The notes under the pieces were generated by a model. It worked only from the letters and a program-made list of their open reading frames with translations. It had not been told where the DNA came from and did no database searches. A DNA stretch of 64,000 nucleotides from Populus alba (lineage: Eukaryota > Streptophyta > Magnoliopsida > Malpighiales > Salicaceae): the NCBI RefSeq assembly GCF_005239225.2, contig NC_133299.1:7320967-7384966 (forward strand), given 5' to 3'. Positions 34,326 through 46,013 of this stretch are shown in pieces; within the stretch, counting starts at the first letter, position 1; each line of letters opens with the position of its first letter. Made by a program: the position numbers and the translations under genes.

Positions 34326-35006
34326 TCAATCAAGAAAACCAGTTTGACGCCAAACAGCATTCCTAACCTGTCTCAGATCCCTTCCTTTCAACGTCCTCCC
34401 AACCCCTTCGAGAACCGAAAAGGTTGTCTTCGGCGACCGCCTCGACCCTCGTGCCACAATCTCATGAGGCGGCAACATCTCTTCGTCTCCATCAAACTCA
34501 CCATCATCATCCTCCTTAAACCTGCTATTCCTCTGTTTCGCCATTGCAATCGACAACACCGGCACATTCATCGGGGCCGACTGGTTCAATTTCCTAATCG
34601 GTACCGACTGCGACGCGTATTCCGCCACGTGAGGTGATCTTGGAATTAATGGGATTGCTCTAGACGACGACGAAGAAGATGCTGATGATGATGATTGAAG
34701 TGAAGGCTTGCGGTAGAGAACCGTGTTGTGGTTGGTTTCTGGTAACGCCGCGAGAATGCCCGAGTTCTTAGGGAAAGCTGTGAGGTGGTTAGATTTACTT
34801 TGGAGGTTGTTGGCGGAGGTGGTTGTTGGAGAGGAGGAGGAGGAATTGCTTAGGCTTTGATCGGTGTAATCGTTGGTCCAGAGAATATCATCCTCGTTGA
34901 GCTCATCTCCGTTACCGTTACTGTCACCGTTTCCGTCGGCCAAGGAGGAGGAGGAGGAAGTGGAGGAGGGGATGCCGAGGAAACGGTAACGGGAGGCGGG
35001 GTCCAT
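34326..35006 (-). CDS. S40-type senescence regulator (DUF584 family)
   Basis: A single-exon protein of 226 residues starting at ATG 35006 (MDPASRYRFLG). The frame is open 19 codons further upstream, but the TATA box at 35081-35074 supports this start. The N-terminal part is Ser-rich and of low complexity (SSTSSSSSLAD, SSSSASSSSSSRAIPLIPRS). The conserved C-terminal block has an acidic run, then EEMLPPHEIVARGSRR, SVLEGVGRTLKGRDL and the ending VRNAVWRQTGFLD. Family members are small plant proteins, often nuclear, induced during leaf senescence and stress; no enzymatic activity is known. It appears intact. A decayed paralogue lies downstream at 33350. Confidence 0.9.
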   Translation of the reverse strand: MDPASRYRFLGIPSSTSSSSSLADGNGDSNGNGDELNEDDILWTNDYTDQSLSNSSSSSPTTTSANNLQSKSNHLTAFPKNSGILAALPETNHNTVLYRKPSLQSSSSASSSSSSRAIPLIPRSPHVAEYASQSVPIRKLNQSAPMNVPVLSIAMAKQRNSRFKEDDDGEFDGDEEMLPPHEIVARGSRRSPKTTFSVLEGVGRTLKGRDLRQVRNAVWRQTGFLD

Positions 35007-35073
35007 CCGATTTTTTTCAAATGATGGAAAATTAATAATGCCTAGAGCTGGTAGATACAACATTTTATATGTG

Positions 35074-35081
35074 TATTTATA
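35074..35081 (-). promoter_or_regulatory. TATA box of the S40-type gene
   Basis: Minus strand TCTATAAATACAC, about 70 bp before the ATG at 35006. A (TA)n tract lies just upstream (35110-35125). Confidence 0.65.
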
Positions 35082-35089
35082 GATTTTTT

Positions 35090-37079
35090 TAGAAAAAAGA
35101 AAAAAAAATTTATATATATATATAGTAAAAAGGGAGAGCAGGGATTAGTGGGGACTGATGTGGCGGAGAGGAGTGGCGCAGGAGTAGAAGTGGGAGAGGA
35201 AGAAAAGTGGAGAGAGACGGAGAGAGAAAAGGGCGGTTGTGGGGGCCGAAAGGTATGTGGGTCCGATGGGGTCGGTCTCATGGATGTCGTGGCTGATGTT
35301 ATTTTTTGAGTTCCTGCCCAAGTACATTCGGTTCGAGAATTCGTATCTGCAAATTAAAAATTAAAAAAAAAACTAAAAGAGGTTGCAAAAACACAGCGCG
35401 TGTATACACAGGTCTCTGAGGAAAGCAATGATGTTTTTTCAACCCTGGTATTTTGTACAAAAACCTTGCCTCAGTTTTACTGGTATAATTATTTTTGCAC
35501 GTGATAATTTTGGTATTCTAAAAGTGAATGGAGACAACACGGCTAATTTGTTTTTTCTTTTTTTAAATTACATCATTGACCTTTAAAAAAATTTATTTTT
35601 TGTGTTTTGTTATCATTTGGGTTAGTTTTGCATTTTTACATCCTTGTTGCACAAAAAAACGTATTTGCTTGCCAAAAAAAAATGGAGCTATTCGGTAACA
35701 TCCAATTATGTTGCACAGTAAAATAACCTTTGTGCCCTCGATGCAAAATGATTTAACTCTCAGGTTAAAGGGTGTTTTTGTCATTATATTGATGGGTTTT
35801 TTTTATATATATAATCAATGAGTAAGGGTGGGTTATTTAAGTATTTATTTTTAAAAAGGTAAAATCTGACTCGTTGACAAGTGTGGCCGAGTAGAACGGT
35901 AAAAATAATTGTTTCAAGGCGTTATCAGCATTGTCTCAGTGTCTCCTCCTTATATATGTGGCATATGCACTGATAGGATTTTCAGTCTATTACTGGCAAC
36001 CAATTCTTTTTTTCTTCTTTCTTTCCTCTTTTTTTCTTAACTTTTGTGCTCTCCCACCCGATTTTCCAAGCCAGACCCTAAACTTTTATTTCTTTTCTAT
36101 TTAGTCCTTTTGCTTTTGATTCTATTTTTTAAAAATAATTCATCGAATTAATTTTTTGTTTTAATTTCATTGTTATTGAATTTTTTGTTTTGTCAAATTT
36201 AGTTTTTGATCTTTTAATCGTTATTTTTTCTAGGAAGAGATAAATTTTAGAATTATATTTTTTTTAGATTCCACACTCCTTAATTTTTTTTCCCCTAATA
36301 GCTTTGCAAAATTTTTAAAATTAGAATTTTCTTACCTAATTTAATTCTTCAAAATTTAATTGGTTTGGATTTGACCTTTGTTATGCCCGCGTCTAAGATT
36401 TCACAGGTTGCAGGCTTGGAAATTAACCTGGCTTCATGAGGTTTTCATATGATTGTTTTGGTTTTTTTATCATTTTTAAAAGCTAATATTTTTTAATTTC
36501 ATCATTCAATATTTATTTAATTAGAGATTGAGCTTCTTTTTTTTTCCATGCTTTCTCTAACCTCGGTTTTATTATTATTTTTTATTTAATTAGGTTACCT
36601 AAGATATTCCTATTTGTTCTTTTTAATGTTTTTTTTTAAAATAAATTTTATTCTTTAATTAAATAGAATTGATTTATTTAATATAGAAAAACACTCAATT
36701 CATTATTATTTTTATGGCGAGTGATGTCCACAATGGAGTGGCGGTGAGTTTCCAATGATTTTTTTTTCTTATGCTCATAGGTGTAATATCGGTGACTCAT
36801 TTGTTTTGACTTATTATTGCCGTTTATTTTTTTTTTCGGTTTGTATGCTATCGTTGCATATAGTTTAAATAAAATTATTAGACTACCATGTTTTATTGGA
36901 TCCAATTAACTTAATGATTCCAATATCAAGTTTTTCTTGTTTTTATAAATTTTTCTTTGCTAGAAAACATGTTAACAACATTTGAATATATTTTTTATGT
37001 TCAATAAAATTTTGATCTTACTCGTTGAATATTAAGTCTTATTGGATCTAGTTTAGGACTATTACTCTTGGTATTAAAA
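35090..37079. other. Intergenic DNA, no gene seen
   Basis: Beyond the S40 promoter the sequence becomes T-rich and low in complexity. Around 36380-36440 is a fragment (TTTCACAGGTTGCAGG, CCTGGCTTCATGAGG) of the dispersed GGGTCATGAG-type repeat. Confidence 0.45.
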
Positions 37080-38100
37080 AAAATATCAAGAGATTGCAAA
37101 CAAGTTTTAAAAAAGAAAAAAAAATTGAGTTGAATAAATTTGTCTTATCCCACAACATCATATACATTGAATAAAGAAATAAAAAAAGTAATCATGGTAA
37201 AAAAAATTAATTAAAAAGAAAAAAAAATACATTTCAATCTAACCAAAGGTGTCACAAAGAAAATAAAAAATTAAAAGGGAAGAAATGACCCAAGCAAATC
37301 TGAGTGCGCTTGTCGGCATGCAACCTATGCATAAGACCATGATAATTTTTATGAAAACCTGAAAAAGGGATAGAATACAAAGCGTCGAAGGATAAAAAAG
37401 AGTAATATCACCTGAGTCAACATTTCAAACTCGTCACCTCGATCATGAGCCTAATGTAACCATACTAACAATGACTTTCAATTCGCAATTAACCCAATAT
37501 CAAATGATGAAATTAAAAAAAAATTAAAATAAAATCCCCATAAAAGATTAGTAATATAAAAGAATAAGGATCAAATACTAAACAGAAAAATCAGGGTGAA
37601 AAAAAATTGATTGATTCATGGGTGAAAAAAAAAAAAAAAAAGCAAACATTTTACAAAAAAAATCAAGTCAAAAATCTAAAATCAAAAGAAAAGGGATCAG
37701 ATCTGAAACCAAAACAAAATAAGATGAAAAATAACACTTCAATGTTAGATGATGAAAATAAAAAAAAATCAAGTTGATAAAAGCCCCCCAAAAACATTAG
37801 TAATGTAAAAGAATGATGACTAAATGCTAAACAAAAAACTAACATTTCACAAACGAACTCAAAACAAAACCACACAAAAAAGGATCAAATCTAAAATTAA
37901 AACAAAATAAGAGAAAAAAATAACATTTGAATGTTAGATGATGAAATCGAGAAAAAATTAAATTTGATAAAAGGGCCCAAAAAATAGTGATATAAAGGAA
38001 TGAGAACCAAATGCTAAACAAAAAAATAAAAGTGGAAATAACATTAATTGATTCAAAGGTAAAATTTAAAAACAAATCAAACATTTGACAATATATATAT
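37080..38100. repeat. Dispersed AT-rich repeat with about three tandem units of roughly 200 bp
   Basis: The core AACATTTGAATGTTAGATGATGAAAT and the phrase AAAGAATGA..ACCAAATGCTAAAC recur at about 37560, 37810 and 37990. The left part carries the GTCACCTCGATCATGAGCC motif. The same family appears at 60350-61200. Confidence 0.65.
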
Positions 38101-38586
38101 AATTTTTCTTTCCAAAATGGCTGGTTTGAATCTTCCCTAAGCATGACACGGGTAAGGAAGGTGTTTTTGTACCATTGAAAGTCACTGAGCTTCTTCCAGA
38201 TAGTAAAGTTTAAAACTCAGTATGTGAACGTTGTTATACCTGAAAATGATCTAAAAGATCGGGTTATAGATTTCTAGCCTATATACTGATTTTATGAAAA
38301 GATTACTGAAATATATAATATAAACAGATTTCTGATGCGAATGAACAAGGCAAAACTAACAATGTCAGGATCCTTAATCAAACACAGAGCATATTTATCG
38401 TACATAAAATATAACAAGAAAGTTAAATAACGAAAATAGATTCTTACTTAAATTTGTAATGTAAATTAATACAGGAGATATTGGATACAGGGGAGAGTGA
38501 ATAAAGGTTACAGGTATGAGTTACAAGGGAGAATAAAATTTTATCAGGAAAAATGATAGTCTGCCTTCTGAAGAATTAGGGGTCTC

Positions 38587-38594
38587 CTTTTATA
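38587..38594 (-). promoter_or_regulatory. TATA box in the pararetrovirus non-coding region
   Basis: Minus strand TATAAAAG lies downstream of the second ORF, where these viruses place the promoter of their terminally redundant transcript. The assignment rests on position and motif only. Confidence 0.5.
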
Positions 38595-38848
38595 GACGAG
38601 TTGGCATGGAAGAAGCCAAAATATCTTGTTGGGGGAGCTTGGAGATTTCGTTAGAACCCATATGATTGTGAACTCATGTGGTATTGTCTGCCATGATTGG
38701 GTGACGACAAAATGGAAAATGCCCATGTTTTTTGTGGGACTTTCTCCTGTTGTCTTCTTGCCACCGACACTGGTTTTATTTGTTTGTAGTAGCAGGCAAT
38801 GTTTATAAAAGAAAGCCTAAAACCAACAAGCTTAGAATAAAAAAGGAC

Positions 38849-40332
38849 TCAAAATAGGTGAGTCGAAAAATATGGCTCTAAACAGATGAACATGAGAAAG
38901 TTTTGGAAAATACTCTTTTTTTTTTTTTTTTTACTATCATTTGATAGGTGATAGGATACCAAAACAGTCATCTTCATTATCATCTCCAAGGGAAATGGCA
39001 GGAGATATCGATCTAGATGAGCTGATTGGGACATGACTCTTTTTGGGTCTTGGCTTTGTATAATGCTTTGGACTATTTGTAAGTATTCTTCTTCAGTTTT
39101 AGCAGAGGCAAGGAGAGCTGTCGTTTGAGCCTTTCTAGCTAGAAACTTTGATTGAGGATGATGATCAATGATGGGAGCTGTTTGATGTTTTTGTAACCAT
39201 TCTGTAACTATTAATTTGGAACTTTTGGATTTAGCTGCAAAAGAATCCCACCATTTGATTTTGAATTTACAAACAAGAACTAGATGTCCATTTTGTAGAT
39301 TATAGTCATAGAACCATGAACATACCCACGACACAAAAACTTTTGTACAGAAAATGAGTAGGGAAGAGAACTTCCTTTCAGAAGGGGCTGGTTGAAAATT
39401 TTTTTTGAAATGGAGGTAACCGTTTTCAATTAGAGGATGGTATTTGAGGTAGTCAACATGACAACCATAGTAGTCCCACCATTGAAGGAACCAGAAGGGG
39501 GAGGTTTGTAGTATTCATGTTATTATGGAAGTAGAAAAGCCAAGAATGACTATGGTTTGGATTTTGTAGGAGGAAGGCATTAAACCATGCATGTTGGTAA
39601 TCCCAGTACATATAGGTAGTATTGAAGTCCTAGGGGTTTGTACGGAAGTGTATGGGGGAAAGAAAGAGGTTGATATAAGGGTTGCCCCTAGTCTTTAGGG
39701 TGGATGACTTTGTGAATGATACATGTAGAATATGTTGGTTCAGTGTGATCAGAATGAAGTTTGAAGTGTTTGAACTTGACAGAATTAGTAAACTCAAGGA
39801 TTGCAACATAATAGAATTGTGGTTTGGCTAAATTCCAGGGTTTGTAGTACCAATTTGAAGGAAAATTTTTGGAAGCAGCAATGGAAGGGTTTTCATGATA
39901 AAATCCTTCTTCCATAGTTAAAATATTTTGAAAAGTAGTTTTGAAAATATATTTGGACTTGGTTTTTGAAAAACTGGTTTGTTGTAAAGAAATGAGGGGT
40001 TTTAAAGTAGAAATGCCTCCTTGATGTTTTGAAAGTGGTTTGGAAATACTACCTGTTTGAGATACAGAGTCACCGGAGGTCTGTTGAGACACTTTTTGTA
40101 ATGCCAGGAGTAATTCTGGTGATTTGGATATAGTGTCAACCTAATGTTGAACTGTGTCTGTTTGTACCTGTTGGGGTTTTGTAGTTTCTTTTTCTTCAAT
40201 AACTGCCTCATACCAGGATTTAATTGGTTTGACAGCTAAGATAGCTGAAGACATGAGTTTTGTAGAGGGCTTGGGGCTCTCTGGTTTTGTAGGCTGGGTT
40301 TGAGGGGCTTTACCCTTATCTTTCGGAGGCAT
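38849..40332 (-). pseudogene. Second ORF of the pararetrovirus relic, function unknown
   Basis: Starts with ATG at 40332-40330, overlapping the polyprotein stop as TGATG. The N-terminal part is rich in Lys, Pro and Thr. In-frame stops lie at about 40141 and 39688, and a frame change occurs between about 39688 and 39334. About 1.4 kb in all. An ORF after the polyprotein is characteristic of florendovirus-like genomes; I recognise no domain. The 3' limit is uncertain because the end runs into A/T-rich repeats near 38930. Confidence 0.6.
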
Positions 40333-41255
40333 CAAGACCTGTTTTGAAGGAATTCTCGGGTTAGAAAATCAGGAATGGAATTTGAATCTCCTTTAATGTA
40401 GACAATATCGAAATAAAAAAAGCTTAAAATAGCTTGCCATCTAGCAAAAATCTGTTTTGATGCAAGATTTTGGACATCTTTTTGAAGAACTTCTTTTGCG
40501 GAGTTGCAGTCGACACGTAAACAAAATTTTTGATTTAGTAAATCACTTTGAAATTTTATAATACAGAGAACAATTGAAAGGATCTCCTTTTTTATAGTAA
40601 AGTAATTTTTTTGACAATCATTCTAGTGGGCGGATGTGTATTGAAGGATTTGCTCTTTATCATTTTGAACTTGTTTGAGGATTCCGCCATAACCTAGGTC
40701 AGAGACATCAGTCTCAACTATCTTAGGAGCTAACGGGTTAGCTAGATGGAGGAGGGAAATGGTTTGGACCTGCTTCTTAATCTGTTTGACTAGGTTGGTA
40801 TGGAGGTCGGACCAAGGAATGGGGTTTGTTTTTAACCTGTCATGTAAAGGTTTGGCTAGACGACTAATATTGGGGTAGTAGTCTAGAACATAATTAAGGC
40901 TGCCTAAAAACCTTTGTAATTGGGTTTTTTCGGTGATCTTATCAGAAATTTTTTTTGTAAAGGTAAGAGATCTCTTTATTGGTGTTACAGTGCCTTGACA
41001 AATATAATGGCCTAAGAAACGAACACGAGTTTGGAAGAGATAAATTTTTGTTTTAGAAACAACTAAACCATTTTGTTTTGCAGTATGAAAGAAAATATGT
41101 AGATGTTTGAAATGTTGATTAATGGACTGTGAAAAAATAAGCACATCGTCAATATAAACAATGCAGAATTTTGAATGTGCATTGAAAATGTCATTCATGA
41201 TGTGTTGAAATTCAAATGGAGCATTTTTTAGTCCAAAGGGCATGGCATTCCATTC
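40331..41255 (-). pseudogene. Pararetrovirus RT (C-terminal half) and RNase H
   Basis: Contains the MPFGLKNAP motif, the catalytic YIDD (41156-41145), FLGH and FLGSLNY motifs, then an RNase H region starting with ETDVSDLGYGG. An in-frame TAG at 40625-40623 interrupts RNase H; the frame continues after it to the TGA at 40333-40331. The RT part upstream of MPFG is absent on this strand and is found inverted at 41256-41943. Confidence 0.85.
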
Positions 41256-41933
41256 ACTCTTATTTTCTCAGAAGATTTCAAACTTGACACCATTGTCTTA
41301 TTTAACACAGGTGCAGATTTGAACTGCATCAAAGGAGTGGTTCCAAAACGATTTTTACAAACTACCTCTGAAAAACTCTCTGCTGCTAACAATTCAAAAT
41401 TACATATTGCTAGAAAAACTCAAGCCTCTGTTTTCAACAAAGGCATTTCTCTTAAAATATTTTTTGTTGTTACAAAAAATATTAATCATACCATCATCCT
41501 TGGCACTCCATTCATTGACATGATCACTCCATACCAAGCACATTTACAAAAGAAAATCACTGATTTTCAAAAGAAGATTGAATAACAAATCTGTTCGGAC
41601 CTACCTAATGCTTTCTGGAAAAGAAAACAACACATCATTGATCTTTCTTATGAAGATACTTTTTCAGAAAAACTAATACCTATAAAAGCAAGACCTATAC
41701 AAATGAATGTTGATTTGGAACAGTATTGTAGACTTGAAATCCATGATCTCGAGTCTAAAGGCCTTATTCAAAAGTCTCGGTCACCCTGGTCGTGTGCAGC
41801 CTTTTATGTGAATAAAAACTCTGAAATAGAAAAAGGCACACCAAGACTTGTGATCAATTACAAACCTCTGAATTCTGCTATCAAATGGATTAGATATCCA
41901 ATCCCCAACAAAAAAGATTTGTCACAAAAATTG

Positions 41934-41943
<10 letters not shown>
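41256..41943 (+). pseudogene. Pararetrovirus protease and RT N-terminal part, inverted relative to the rest
   Basis: The protease active site reads NTGAD at 41304, so the catalytic Asp is changed to Asn; ILGTPFI follows. A stop TAA lies at 41583-41585. The RT N-terminal region follows (ESKGLIQKS, RLVINYKPLN) and ends at a (TG)n(TA)n microsatellite. RT motif A with its catalytic Asp is not found on either strand, so about 40 residues were lost at the rearrangement. Confidence 0.8.

Positions 41944-41971
<28 letters not shown>
41937..41971. repeat. (TG)n(TA)n compound microsatellite
   Basis: About seven TG then nine TA units, directly at the truncated end of the pararetrovirus RT. It may mark a breakpoint. 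Confidence 0.85.
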
Positions 41972-41972
<1 letters not shown>

Positions 41973-41999
41973 AACTCAAAATCAAAAGAATGAAGATAA

Positions 42000-42501
42000 A
42001 AAAAAAACATTTAAATCAAGAGTGAAATTGAAGAGAAATTTAAAGTTTAAAAAAGAAATTAAGATAAAGATCATAAAATCAAAAGTAAGACTTACTCATA
42101 TGTCAAGAAAAAAATAAAAAGAGAACATTGGTTTTTTGATTGGACAACTCGTTTTCCAAGTAAAATAGAGAGAGAAAAAAAATCATTAGAGCCAAAACCA
42201 CCCACCGACCACCACATATGCCACCTCATTCAGAAGAGAATGTTATGATCTTTCTAACACCGTTGTGAGTGAGCAATTCCCACCACCTAGATCTTCCACA
42301 TGTGTTGTTTAAAGTGTGAAGAGTTGATTAATAAGCAGTGCATTAAAAGAGCTAGCAAACTTACTTTTTTATATATTATTTTTTAAAAAATATCAAACTA
42401 TCCTTGTCTTGAACCCATAACTACAAAAAGATCGAAATGAAAAGCCAAATAAACTCTTATATCATAGTTTAAAATTTTTTTATTAAGAGGTAACAAATAT
42501 A

Positions 42502-42541
<40 letters not shown>

Positions 42542-45100
42542 GTTGAAAAATTGTTTAATTTAAATAATTTACTTAATGGTAATTATAATTTAATTTTTTT
42601 TAACTAAAAAGGTAGCCAAGTAAATTTACTGTTTATTTTCAAAACAAAAGATGAATCCATCTTTGTCTTAACCCAATAATCATAAAAAAAAAAATCAAAA
42701 TAAAAAAAAAAAATAAATCCTTAGACTCTAGTTAAGACCTATTTGTTTCGAAAGACAACAAAGTAAAATTTAATATGTTTTTTTTATATATATAAAAAAA
42801 AAAACCAAATCTGCCCTGAATGAAAGCAATTTTTTTATATTTCAAGGGCATTCAAGTCATTACATTATACAAGTAAAAAAGAAAAAGACATCCTAGACCT
42901 TAATTAAAATAATAATGATCAATTAGTCCTTATACAATTACAATTATACCCCTAGAGTCCATCTAAACGCTTTTTTTTTAAAAGGCAAAATATTAATTAA
43001 CTAATGATTCATCCACCTCTTTTGATTTTTTGTTTTTTTTAATTTGGATTGGATTCATTTATTGGTGCGTGGTCCATTCTTTTTTGGCTTTTTAAGAGCA
43101 TAGTTCTGCCCAATAAATGTACACTTTAGGAAGGAAAATGAAAAGGTTGTAGCTATTATTTTGTTTTGATTTTATCTATTTTGTCTCTTTTTTTTAAGTT
43201 TTTCAGAGTCTTTTTTGAGAATCTATTGTTTCGTTTCAAAACAAAAGTATATAAAACAAATATTTGGTTAAATAATTAAAAATTAATTGATTTTTATAAA
43301 AAAAAAAGTTTAAAATTATATTAAGTATGAAAAGTAATATTTTTTTTTAGATGAAGTGATGTTTATTTTATTTAAAATATATAAAAAATAAATATTTTAT
43401 AATTAAATAAATTTAATCATTTTTGTTTTAAACATATTAATTAACTAGTATTTAATTATATAGTTGATAACTTTTTATAATTTAAAATTAACTAACCTCA
43501 ACAATTTTATTTTAAGTATATCAGATCTTAACTTGTATGGAACCTAATTATATTATTTAATAGTTCTATATACTAAAAAAAGATATATGATTTTTTTATT
43601 ATTGTTTCTTATTTATTTATTTATAATATTTATGCATTTTTTAAGCAATAAATTCACTTCTTAAGCAAATCATTTGGTTTCTTAAAAAATATTTAATTTA
43701 TTGAAAAATTATTTAATTTAAATAATGCACTTAATTTATTGAAAAATTATAATTTAAATGATTTTATTAATATTACAACACATACTTCATTACCAAAAAA
43801 TTTGATGTATTTAATCTCATAGCACAACACAATGCAACATAGCACAATAGACATAGCAAGCGCCAAACATGCTTTATAACCAGTTTCCTAGCATAGGTTT
43901 ATCTTCATCTTTTAGCATGCCAACCATAATATGAACCATTTTTTTTAATATAATAGTCAAATATAAAACATTTATTTCATAGCAATTATTGATTTAATAG
44001 CCTCCATAATACATAATATATTCATTATATGAAAAGCAAATACACATGGAAGATTGATTTAATAAAGAAGTTTTGGTGATTCATCGAATCATTTTTTTTT
44101 TAAATTCCAAGCTATAAAATTATTATTTGAATTATTGAGCAGAATTTGTCATCTTCAAGGCTGTCTTCTTATTGAAAGGGTAAATACCTTATTTAAGTTA
44201 ATAATTGTTATATATATATACATACAACTCTTCTACCACCATCACCAGTTTTTTATTATCCTCGCCACCTTTTCTTCTATCACCACCACCTTTAATGGTG
44301 GTGGCATTAGTTTTTTTAATATATTTTTGTTATTTATATAATATTATCACCATCTCACCATTTTCTTCTCCTCTTTATTTTTTATCATCACTTTTATTAT
44401 CATTATAATTATCTTTATTATTTATATTACCAAAACCATTGATCAAGTCGATTTTCATAATCATTATTCCTTTAAATTTGAAAAATAAAGCATGAAAAAA
44501 TTAAATTTCATTTAGATTTTTTTTTGTTATTCCAAACACAATGTTGGAATTAAAATATCAATTTTCAGTACTCTCCATAACCAATTTTTTTATAAGATAG
44601 GAAGTATTTTGTTCTAGTTTATTACATGAGAGAGCATAAAACTTGACCACTAGATTAATGAGTTGGAAAGAAAAGTTTAGAAAATTGAATGCTACATTGG
44701 AGAATTTTATTTTTATTTTAATATTAAGTATAAGGGCTATATAATTAATCAAAACAGATGTAAGGAGACATAACCCCATACACTTCGTTCATCAACACCC
44801 CAACCTTACCTTACCTTACCTTACCTTACAGGAGGAAGCATATTAACTTGCCTTGTTCTTCCTTTCTGTTTTCTTTTTAATTTAATTTAATTTTACTTCG
44901 GTTGGTAGCCACCAAAAACCTTGATTTTTTCCCCATAAAATTAAGACCTCTCTCCTTTCGATTAAGGTATCCTTTTGGTTGAGTAAATTTTTTTATTTAT
45001 TTATCCAACAAATTCAATTATTAAATGAGCTAACAACTTAAGGGAATATGTGGTGGGGAGAAAAAATTGAAGGGGAAAAGGATAGACATAAAGAGAGATC
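42000..45100. other. AT-rich intergenic DNA with microsatellites, no gene seen
   Basis: A (TA)n tract at 42504-42537 and five CCTTA units at 44804-44829 are the main landmarks. No ORF has codon-like content. Confidence 0.55.
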
Positions 45101-45104
45101 CATA

Positions 45105-45702
45105 GTTATTATACCCGGCCTAGAGATTGACCCGGCCAAGGAACCGGGTCCTGAGTTTCATGGGTCAACCCGAAAAAATTAAATATATATATATATACAC
45201 ACACACATATATATAATATTTCATATGAAAAATCTATGTAAATATAGGTTATATTTCAAACAATGAAGTTTAAAAGAATATTTAAAAAAAAAAAATTATC
45301 CCACATTAAAAAGATATTATGTTAAGCTTTTAAGTTGAAGTATTTAAACCAAAAGGTTTTTTATCCTACATTGAAAAACATGATTTTTTTCTTGGAAACA
45401 TAGAGTATATATATGAAAGGTGTTATTCTTTTAAGTTGAAGTATTTAAACCAAAAGATTTTTTATCCCACATTGAAAAAATATAACTTTTTTTTTTGAAA
45501 CATAGAGCATATATACTGATGAGTTTCAAATCTCACATTGTTTTTTTTTTTAAACCGGGTCTCGTCTGGGTTCGCCTGGGTCATGGGTCGACCTGCCGGG
45601 CCATTCTGGTTTGGTCGGGTTGTTGTCACGTCCACTCTTTTATTCAATCCGAACTGGTCCAACCACCAGGTCGACCCGTCGAGCCGGGCCAGGTTTAATA
45701 AC
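45105..45702. mobile_element. Fold-back/MITE-like element, about 600 bp
   Basis: The left end GTTATTATACCCGGCC and the reverse complement of the right end, GTTATTAAACCTGGCC, match at 14 of 16 positions. Both ends continue as GC-rich sequence full of GACCCGG/CCGGGTC motifs. The interior has two copies of AAGTTGAAGTATTTAAACC (about 45334 and 45433) about 100 bp apart. No ORF with transposase motifs and no clear target-site duplication, so the class is uncertain. Confidence 0.45.
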
Positions 45703-45705
45703 ACT

Positions 45706-45979
45706 AGAGGAATCACCCTTTTTAAGATGGGTACGCGGAACAGGAAGGAGGATTTGTCTCCTTCCAGCTTTTCAATTTCAATCTCCCTTGTTTCTAAAAA
45801 AATTCATACATAAAACAAATTTATTAACCAATTAATTTCTTTTGTTTTCTTTTTACAATTTTAAGATACTTACGTACATATTTGGTATTGGTATGGTTTT
45901 ATGTTTTGTCTTTTTCTTAAAAAAGAAAAACTTATTTTTTATAAGATAATTAAAAGTGATTTTTTATTTTATGTTATTG

Positions 45980-46013
<34 letters not shown>

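Larger units (their letters stand above)
38101..41943. mobile_element. Endogenous pararetrovirus (Caulimoviridae) relic, inverted internally
   Basis: Minus strand 41255-40331 encodes the C-terminal half of RT and RNase H, followed by a second ORF (40332-38849) and a TATA-containing non-coding region. Plus strand 41256-41943 encodes protease and the N-terminal part of RT. The two halves of one pol gene meet head-to-head. The layout (a polyprotein ending in RNase H with a second downstream ORF of unknown function) fits florendovirus-like endogenous caulimovirids. No LTR and no integrase are seen, as expected for this family. Stops, a shift and the inversion make it inactive. Confidence 0.82.
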
